The notes under the pieces were generated by a model. It did not search any database and was not told the origin of the DNA. It saw nothing but the letters and a program-made list of their open reading frames with translations. From the NCBI GenBank assembly GCA_018061265.1, contig JAGOUM010000002.1, positions 49,781 through 113,780 on the forward strand: a stretch of DNA of 64,000 bases. The letters are read 5' to 3'. Position numbers and translations under genes: made by a program. Below, piece by piece: positions 59,331 through 64,000 of the stretch; position 1 is the first letter of the stretch; each line of letters opens with the position of its first letter. This DNA comes from Rhodoferax sp. GTDB lineage: Bacteria; Pseudomonadota; Gammaproteobacteria; Burkholderiales; Burkholderiaceae_C.

Positions 59331-60515
59331 TTACTTGGCCACTGCCGCAGGGGCAGCTGAGCTTGCCTGAACTGCTACTGGGAAACTAGCTGTCTGCGCT
59401 TGACTGCTAAGCGCTGGAGGCATTTTTTCCTTATAAAGTGTGACTTTCTGCCCGGGCGACAACACATGCACGCCCGCCGTCACCACCTGCATACCGGGCT
59501 GCAAGCCGGCCGTGATCACCACCGCGTTGCCATCGGCCGTGGCGACCTGCACGGGTTGCAGCTTCACGGTCATGCTGGCCACATCAAGCACCCAGACCGC
59601 TGTGCCCTGGCCCTCTTGGCGCAAGGCACTGGTGGGCAGTTTGATCACTTGGGTACCGGCGTGTTGCAGCACCGCGGGCAACACCGCTACCGTACTACCC
59701 AAGGGCCAGTCGGTGCCGGGCGGCAGCGCCACCTTGACGGCGAAGGTGCGCGTCACGGGGTCGGCACTGGCGGCCACCTCACGCACCTGGGCGTTCACCG
59801 TGCTGTTGCTGGACCAGCTGCGCACCAGCGCCGCGTTGCCGACGCGCAAGGCACCCACTTTGTCTTCGGGTACGGCAAACACCGCGTCGCGGGCGCCGTC
59901 CTGCGCCAGTTGCAATACCGGTGTGCCGGCAGCAAGCACCTGACCCGGCTCGGCCAGAATAGCGGTGACCACACCGGAGGCGTCCGCGCTCAGCGTGGCG
60001 TAGCCGCTCTGGTTGCCTTGGGCCGCTGCCTGCGCCTGCGCCGCTTGCAGTTGCGCCTGCGCCGCCTTGAGTGTTGTGTCGCGCCGCTCCAATTCGGCGC
60101 CGCTGATAAAGTTTTGCGCCTTGAGCGACTCATAGCGTTTGAAGTCCGCAGCCGCCAGATCGCGGTTGGTCTGGGCCGCAGCCACTTGGGCGCGGGCCGC
60201 GTCCGCCGCCAGTTTGAGGTCTTGCGCGTCCAGCCGTGCCAGCACCTGACCCGCGCGCACGCGCTGACCCAATTCGGCCGGGCGCTCGATCAGTTTGCCA
60301 CCCACCCTGAAACCCAGCCGCGACTCCACCCTTGCCCGCACCTCCGCGGCATACTCCAGCCCGGCCTGCGCCGACTGCAAGCCCACCGTGGTGACCTTCA
60401 CCGAGCGAATCGGCTCGGTGGGCGCGGGCGGCTTGGAGCACGCCACCAGCAGACAGGCAGCCGCTATAGTCAGACCCAAGCCGGCGCGCGGGGTGCGGGA
60501 AAACAAAACATTCAT
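59331..60515 (-). CDS. RND efflux periplasmic adaptor (membrane fusion) lipoprotein
   Basis: A 394-residue adaptor linking the permease to an outer-membrane channel. A lipoprotein signal ends at C26 (LLVAC); then a barrel-sandwich half (RVESRLGFRVGGKLIERPAELGQRVRAGQVLARLD), an alpha-hairpin rich in Ala/Gln (~105-170), the second lipoyl half (DASGVVTAILAEPGQVLAAGTPVLQL) and beta-barrel/membrane-proximal domains. ATG 60515 gives a proper signal; the frame upstream (to 60698) overlaps the divergent hpnC. First gene of the operon, under a candidate TetR-type operator. Confidence 0.94.
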   Translation of the reverse strand: MNVLFSRTPRAGLGLTIAAACLLVACSKPPAPTEPIRSVKVTTVGLQSAQAGLEYAAEVRARVESRLGFRVGGKLIERPAELGQRVRAGQVLARLDAQDLKLAADAARAQVAAAQTNRDLAAADFKRYESLKAQNFISGAELERRDTTLKAAQAQLQAAQAQAAAQGNQSGYATLSADASGVVTAILAEPGQVLAAGTPVLQLAQDGARDAVFAVPEDKVGALRVGNAALVRSWSSNSTVNAQVREVAASADPVTRTFAVKVALPPGTDWPLGSTVAVLPAVLQHAGTQVIKLPTSALRQEGQGTAVWVLDVASMTVKLQPVQVATADGNAVVITAGLQPGMQVVTAGVHVLSPGQKVTLYKEKMPPALSSQAQTASFPVAVQASSAAPAAVAK

Positions 60516-60545
60516 GGCAACATTTCCGAGAGTTTTTTCAGTTAC

Positions 60546-60559
60546 TGACCGAATGGTTA
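60546..60559. promoter_or_regulatory. Candidate TetR-type operator between adaptor gene and hpnC
   Basis: TGACC-GAAT-GGTTA, an imperfect palindrome (4 of 5 arm positions; 5 of 7 when extended), 31-44 bp upstream of the adaptor ATG and 17 bp before the hpnC TTG. The spacing and half-site resemble operators of TetR-family efflux repressors. No regulator gene is adjacent. Confidence 0.4.
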
Positions 60560-60575
60560 TTAATTTTAGAGCCAA

Positions 60576-61517
60576 TTGGCCGGCTGTCAATCGAGCAGCC
60601 GGGTTGCGGCTGCGTTGACTGTTGTTCCTGTGCCAACCCTGCCCCCTGCCCCACGGCCTGCACCACCCGAACCCGTTGCGGTGGCGCCGGTTACCCACTA
60701 CGAAAACTTTCCGGTGGCCTCATGGCTGTGCCCGCCGCATCTGCGCCCGGCCATCGCGGCGATTTACCATTTCGCCCGCACCGCCGACGACCTGACAGAT
60801 GAAGGCACAGCCGACGCCACCGCGCGCCTGGCCGACCTCGCAGCCTACCGGGCCGAGCTGCTGGCCGAGGCCAGTTCTCCGAGCCGGGCTGAGGGACGAT
60901 GGTCCCAAGTATTTACACCCTTGTGCCACATCATCCGGACACACCACTTGCCACTGAATTTGCTGACCGACCTGCTGGACGCCTTTGAGCAGGATGTGCG
61001 CTACACCGCGCAGCAGCGCCGTTATGCCGATGACGCAGAATTGCTGGACTACTGCAAACGCTCGGCCAATCCGATCGGCCGATTACTTCTGCACCTGTAT
61101 GGCATCGACGATGCGCGCAGCCTTGCCCGCAGCGACGCCATTTGCACAGCCTTGCAACTGATCAACTTCTGGCAGGACGTATCGGTGGACCTGGCGCGCG
61201 GGCGCTGGTACCCCAGTGTGCAGGCGATGGCCCACCACGGGGTGCTCGATGCCGATCTGCAGCCTCAAAGCCAGGCCAGATCTGCATCCAGGCTGATAGC
61301 TGCTTACGCCCGTGCAGCAAGGGCTGGGATGCAAAATGGTGCTGAATTGGTGCATCACATCCCAGGACGCGCTGGTTGGGAATTGAGGCTGGTGGTGCAA
61401 GGCGGCTTGCGCGTACTGGACAAGATCGAGGCGCTTGGTTTTGCCACCTGGCGCACGCGCCCCAAGTTAACGGCTTTGGACGCGCCATGGATCATCTGGC
61501 GAAGTTTATGGATGTAG
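60576..61517 (+). CDS. hpnC: Squalene biosynthesis protein HpnC (hydroxysqualene synthase)
   Basis: A prenyl-synthase-fold enzyme (313 residues from the first TTG) that turns presqualene diphosphate into hydroxysqualene. Domain begins at HYENFPVASWLCPPHLRPAIAAIYHFARTADDLTDE, with the first Asp-rich motif DDLTDE, and the second at NFWQDVSVDLARGRWY. The Pro-rich first ~38 residues lie before the conserved part, and no ATG occurs there: TTG 60576, TTG 60615 or GTG 60630 are all possible starts. A dispersed-repeat copy sits at LIAAYARAARAG. First gene of hpnC-hpnD-hpnE, divergent from the RND operon. Confidence 0.92.
   Translation: MAGCQSSSRVAAALTVVPVPTLPPAPRPAPPEPVAVAPVTHYENFPVASWLCPPHLRPAIAAIYHFARTADDLTDEGTADATARLADLAAYRAELLAEASSPSRAEGRWSQVFTPLCHIIRTHHLPLNLLTDLLDAFEQDVRYTAQQRRYADDAELLDYCKRSANPIGRLLLHLYGIDDARSLARSDAICTALQLINFWQDVSVDLARGRWYPSVQAMAHHGVLDADLQPQSQARSASRLIAAYARAARAGMQNGAELVHHIPGRAGWELRLVVQGGLRVLDKIEALGFATWRTRPKLTALDAPWIIWRSLWM
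61297..61325 (-). repeat. Dispersed AGCSC-N18-nnGCTA repeat, copy 8
   Basis: Minus strand AGCCC, 18 bp, CAGCTA, then TCAGCC. Antisense to hpnC and read as I-A-x7-A in the helix before the conserved GRAGWELRLVVQGG. Confidence 0.55.
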
Positions 61518-61573
61518 ACCCTGCGGCTTGTCGGCCCTGCTGATTAAACTCGGACCACAGCTGCATCCAACCC

Positions 61574-62413
61574 ATGACGCCCCAAGACTATGTTTCGCAA
61601 AAAGCCGCTGCCTCAGGCAGCAGTTTTTACTACGCGTTTCTGTTCTTGCCTGCACCCAAACGCGCCGCAATCACCGCGTTTTACGCCTTTTGCCGGGAGG
61701 TGGATGACGTGGTCGACGAGGCCACCGACCCCGGTGTCGCCGCCACCAAGCTGGCCTGGTGGCAAACCGAAGTGGCCCAAGCCTTTGCCGGGCGCCCCAG
61801 TCACCCGGTGATGCAGGCTTTGGCGCCGATCGCTGCGGGTTTTGGCATCACGCAACAGCACTTGCAAGCCGTGATCGAAGGGTGCCAGATGGACCTCAAC
61901 CAGACCCGATATCTCGATTACCCCAGCTTGCAGCGTTACTGCCACCTGGTGGCCGGCGTGGTGGGCGAAGTGGCGGCACAGATTTTTGGCCAGACCCAGC
62001 CGCAAACCACCGCTTATGCCCACAAGTTGGGGCAGGCGTTGCAGCTGACCAACATCATCCGCGATGTGGGTGAAGACGCGATGCGTGGGCGCATCTATTT
62101 GCCGATGAGTGACCTGAAGCAGTTTGGCGTGACCGCGCAGGACATCCTGTCGCGCCAGTACTCCGAGCGCTTTACGGCGCTGATGCAGTTTCAGACGCAA
62201 CGGGCCCAGGACTTGTACCAGCAGGCGCTGGCCCTGCTGCCGGGCACCGACCGGCGGGCGCAAAAACCTGGCTTGATGATGGCCAGCATTTACCGCGCGC
62301 TGCTGAGGGAAATCGAACGTGACCAGTTCCAGGTACTTCACCAGCGCATCAGCCTGACACCCCTGCGCAAGTTCTGGCTGGCCTGGAAAGTGCAGGCGCT
62401 GGGTCGTCTTTGA
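61574..62413 (+). CDS. hpnD: Presqualene diphosphate synthase HpnD
   Basis: A 279-residue enzyme condensing two farnesyl diphosphates to presqualene diphosphate. DxxxD motifs are D44-D48 (REVDDVVDE) and D164-D168 (IIRDVGED); GSSFYYAFLFLP and GRIYLP are family landmarks. It follows hpnC by 56 bp on the same strand, and hpnE follows by 19 bp, so the three supply squalene for hopanoids or for carotenoid-like lipids. No squalene-hopene cyclase is in the window. Confidence 0.95.
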   Translation: MTPQDYVSQKAAASGSSFYYAFLFLPAPKRAAITAFYAFCREVDDVVDEATDPGVAATKLAWWQTEVAQAFAGRPSHPVMQALAPIAAGFGITQQHLQAVIEGCQMDLNQTRYLDYPSLQRYCHLVAGVVGEVAAQIFGQTQPQTTAYAHKLGQALQLTNIIRDVGEDAMRGRIYLPMSDLKQFGVTAQDILSRQYSERFTALMQFQTQRAQDLYQQALALLPGTDRRAQKPGLMMASIYRALLREIERDQFQVLHQRISLTPLRKFWLAWKVQALGRL

Positions 62414-62432
62414 TCATCAGGGCCACGCTCAA

Positions 62433-63779
62433 ATGGCAGGTTCGGGTCTGAATATTGCCATCATTGGCGCTGGTTGGGCCGGCCTGGCTGCGGCGGTGCG
62501 CGCCACCGAAGAGGGACACAACGCCACTGTTTTTGAAGCCTCCAACACGCTTGGTGGAAGGGCCAGAGCACTGATGGTCACCCTGCCAGATGGACGTGAG
62601 CTGGCGCTTGACAACGGGCAGCACATTCTGATTGGTGCCTACCATGCCACACGGCAACTGCTGCGTACCGTTGGTGTTCAAGCTGAAACCGCACTGCTGG
62701 ATCTGCCCATGGCACTGCAGTTTGCCGACGGCGATGGGCTGCGTTTTACCGATTGGCCGACACCACTGGACGCACTCGGTGGCATCCTGCTGGCTCGGGG
62801 CTGGACATGGTCCGACAAGGTTTCCCTGCTGAGTCAGGCGGTCCGTTGGCGGCTTAAGGGTTTTCAATGCCCACCGGCTCTGACCGTGGACCACCTTTGC
62901 CGTGCACTGACTCCCCGGGTGCGCCAGGAATTGATCGAGCCGCTCTGTGTCTCGGCTTTAAATACTCCAGCGCAACAAGCCAGTGGCACGGTGTTTCTGC
63001 GGGTTTTGCGTGATGCCATGTTTGGTGCGCGCGGTGGCTCGCACCTGCTGCTACCCATGACCGATCTCAGCAGTTTGTTCCCGGACGCAGCAGCCAGTTG
63101 GTTGCAGCAACACGGCAGCCTTGTGCGGCGCAACGCCAGAGTTGAGGGTTGGCATCGCGACGGTAAACACTGGCTGCTCGAGGTGCGCGACCAACACCAC
63201 CCGATGGCATCCCGACGCTTCGACACCCTGGTACTGGCAACTTCTGCATCCAATGCGGCTCAAGCGCTTATTCAGCATGCAAACATAGCTATAAACGCTA
63301 TATCAAACAATTGCCTTGAGTGGGCTAGAACAGCGCAATCACTGCGTTTTGAGGCCATTGCCACCGTGTACGCCTACCACCCCCATGCCACTTTGCCACA
63401 ACCGATGCTGGCACTGCACAGCGATGCCGTTTGTCCGGCTCAGTTTGTATTTGACCGAGGCCGGCTGTGCGGCCCCAAGGGTCTGCTGGCCTTTGTGGTG
63501 AGTGCTGCCCGTGGTGACAAGGCCGACCTGCAACAGCAGGTGCTAGCCCAGGCCCACCAGCAGTTCGGGCTTGATCTACAGGCTGTTCAGACCATTGTGG
63601 AAAAGCGCGCCACATTTGCCTGTACACCTCAGTTGAAGCGTCCGCCCGCCGCCATTGCGCCAGGATTGTTCGCCTGCGGAGACTACATTGACGGACCTTA
63701 TCCGGCCACGCTGGAGGGCGCGGTGCTCAGTGGCCAGGCGGTCATCCGAACGATCCTGAGCCACCAGAATCCGGCGTGA
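62433..63779 (+). CDS. hpnE: Hydroxysqualene dehydroxylase HpnE
   Basis: A 448-residue FAD-dependent amine-oxidase-fold protein making squalene from hydroxysqualene. The Rossmann motif is GAGWAGLAAAVRATEEGHNATVFEA (~11) followed by the LGGRAR motif; the C-terminal FAD contact is GLFACGDYIDGPYPATLEGAVLSGQAVI. Third gene of hpnCDE. The stretch QALIQHANIAINAISNNCLEW (~277-297) is AT-rich and carries a repeat copy in a region where relatives vary. The stop directly abuts the stop of the convergent YidB gene. Confidence 0.94.
   Translation: MAGSGLNIAIIGAGWAGLAAAVRATEEGHNATVFEASNTLGGRARALMVTLPDGRELALDNGQHILIGAYHATRQLLRTVGVQAETALLDLPMALQFADGDGLRFTDWPTPLDALGGILLARGWTWSDKVSLLSQAVRWRLKGFQCPPALTVDHLCRALTPRVRQELIEPLCVSALNTPAQQASGTVFLRVLRDAMFGARGGSHLLLPMTDLSSLFPDAAASWLQQHGSLVRRNARVEGWHRDGKHWLLEVRDQHHPMASRRFDTLVLATSASNAAQALIQHANIAINAISNNCLEWARTAQSLRFEAIATVYAYHPHATLPQPMLALHSDAVCPAQFVFDRGRLCGPKGLLAFVVSAARGDKADLQQQVLAQAHQQFGLDLQAVQTIVEKRATFACTPQLKRPPAAIAPGLFACGDYIDGPYPATLEGAVLSGQAVIRTILSHQNPA
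63263..63291 (+). repeat. Dispersed AGCSC-N18-nnGCTA repeat, copy 9
   Basis: AGCGC, 18 bp, TAGCTA, then TAAACGCTATATC. Sense to hpnE, read as A-x7-A-I. With copy 5 it is the best match to the family consensus. Confidence 0.65.
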
Positions 63780-64000
63780 TCAGGCGTTTTTGTTGAGCAA
63801 TCCACCCAACATGCCCATCAGATCGCCGGCATTGCCCAGACCACCCGCTGGCGCGCTGCCGTTGGGTGTCAGCTTGTCAATCAAACCCGGCAACATGGCA
63901 GACAGTTGACCGCTCAGCTGTGAAGGATCGATCCCTAACTGACTGGCCGCTTTGCCCACCACATCCTGGCCCAGCACGCCAGACAACTGGTCGGCGGAGA
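63780..64000 (-). CDS. YidB-family protein (DUF937), C-terminal part
   Basis: The 5' end lies beyond the right edge; about 72 codons are visible and the frame is open to the edge. The sequence (LSGVLGQDVVGKAASQLGID, QLSAMLPGLIDKLTPNGSAP, then a Gly/Leu-rich tail MGMLGGLLNKNA) matches the C-terminus of YidB-like proteins, small helical cytoplasmic proteins of unknown function. Convergent with hpnE with no gap. Confidence 0.8.
   Translation of the reverse strand, partial: SADQLSGVLGQDVVGKAASQLGIDPSQLSGQLSAMLPGLIDKLTPNGSAPAGGLGNAGDLMGMLGGLLNKNA

Noticed and set aside
57357-60548. Two ~385-codon plus-strand frames opposite the RND permease and adaptor
   Set aside because: His/Arg/Gln-rich composition typical of the reverse complement of Ala/Leu/Val-rich membrane and coiled-coil genes.

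Overview
The window is a stretch of chromosome from a Gram-negative betaproteobacterium. The type-B L31 next to rho, the tRNA-Leu/tig/clpP/clpX/lon block, the BPSS1780-family membrane protein, the type II (kinase-fold) homoserine kinase and the HpnC/HpnD/HpnE squalene genes all point to Burkholderiales, most likely Comamonadaceae (Rhodoferax/Polaromonas-like). That placement is from recognition of gene families, not from a search. I see no insertion sequence, prophage, CRISPR array or rRNA.

Layout. 1-2.5 kb: end of rho, rpmE2, and a polytopic glycosyltransferase-like membrane protein. 2.5-8.7 kb (minus strand): a single HDOD protein, an alpha-E/ATP-grasp pair and comEC. 8.8-23 kb is a signalling region: a Cache/HAMP/PAS chemoreceptor, a GGDEF-EAL protein ending in a zinc-binding CZB domain that follows tex and a second HDOD gene at 2-bp spacings, then a soluble HDOD-GAF-histidine kinase followed by a REC-PAS-GGDEF-EAL response regulator. 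23-30 kb: an ElaA-type acetyltransferase, an Asp-rich calcium-binding-like protein, a Tat-exported dienelactone hydrolase, and the branched-chain 2-oxoacid dehydrogenase E1alpha-E1beta-E2 operon without an E3 gene. 30-47 kb: polA, thrB, a membrane protein, two lipoproteins (one FlgO-like), two PlsC-domain proteins flanking an HTH regulator, a PcrA/UvrD helicase, GMP reductase and an EPS-initiating glycosylphosphotransferase. 47-56 kb (minus strand): the cis/trans fatty acid isomerase, four clustered tRNAs (Leu, Cys, Gly, Gly), and the protein quality-control block lon, clpX, clpP, tig with a tRNA-Leu directly before tig. 56-64 kb: an RND efflux adaptor/permease pair, divergent from hpnC-hpnD-hpnE, and the start of a YidB-family gene.

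The most unusual signal is a dispersed short repeat. Nine AT-rich sites inside nine different coding regions share the core AGCSC-N18-nnGCTA with exactly 18 bp between the two halves. In eight of the nine the core is read in the equivalent frame, giving Ala-x7-Ala in the host protein. A second, different in-frame insertion of about 26 residues sits in tex. Other points of note are a good heat-shock (sigma-32) promoter match upstream of lon, the signalling fusions, and several start sites (TTG, GTG or internal ATG) that Shine-Dalgarno spacing resolves.
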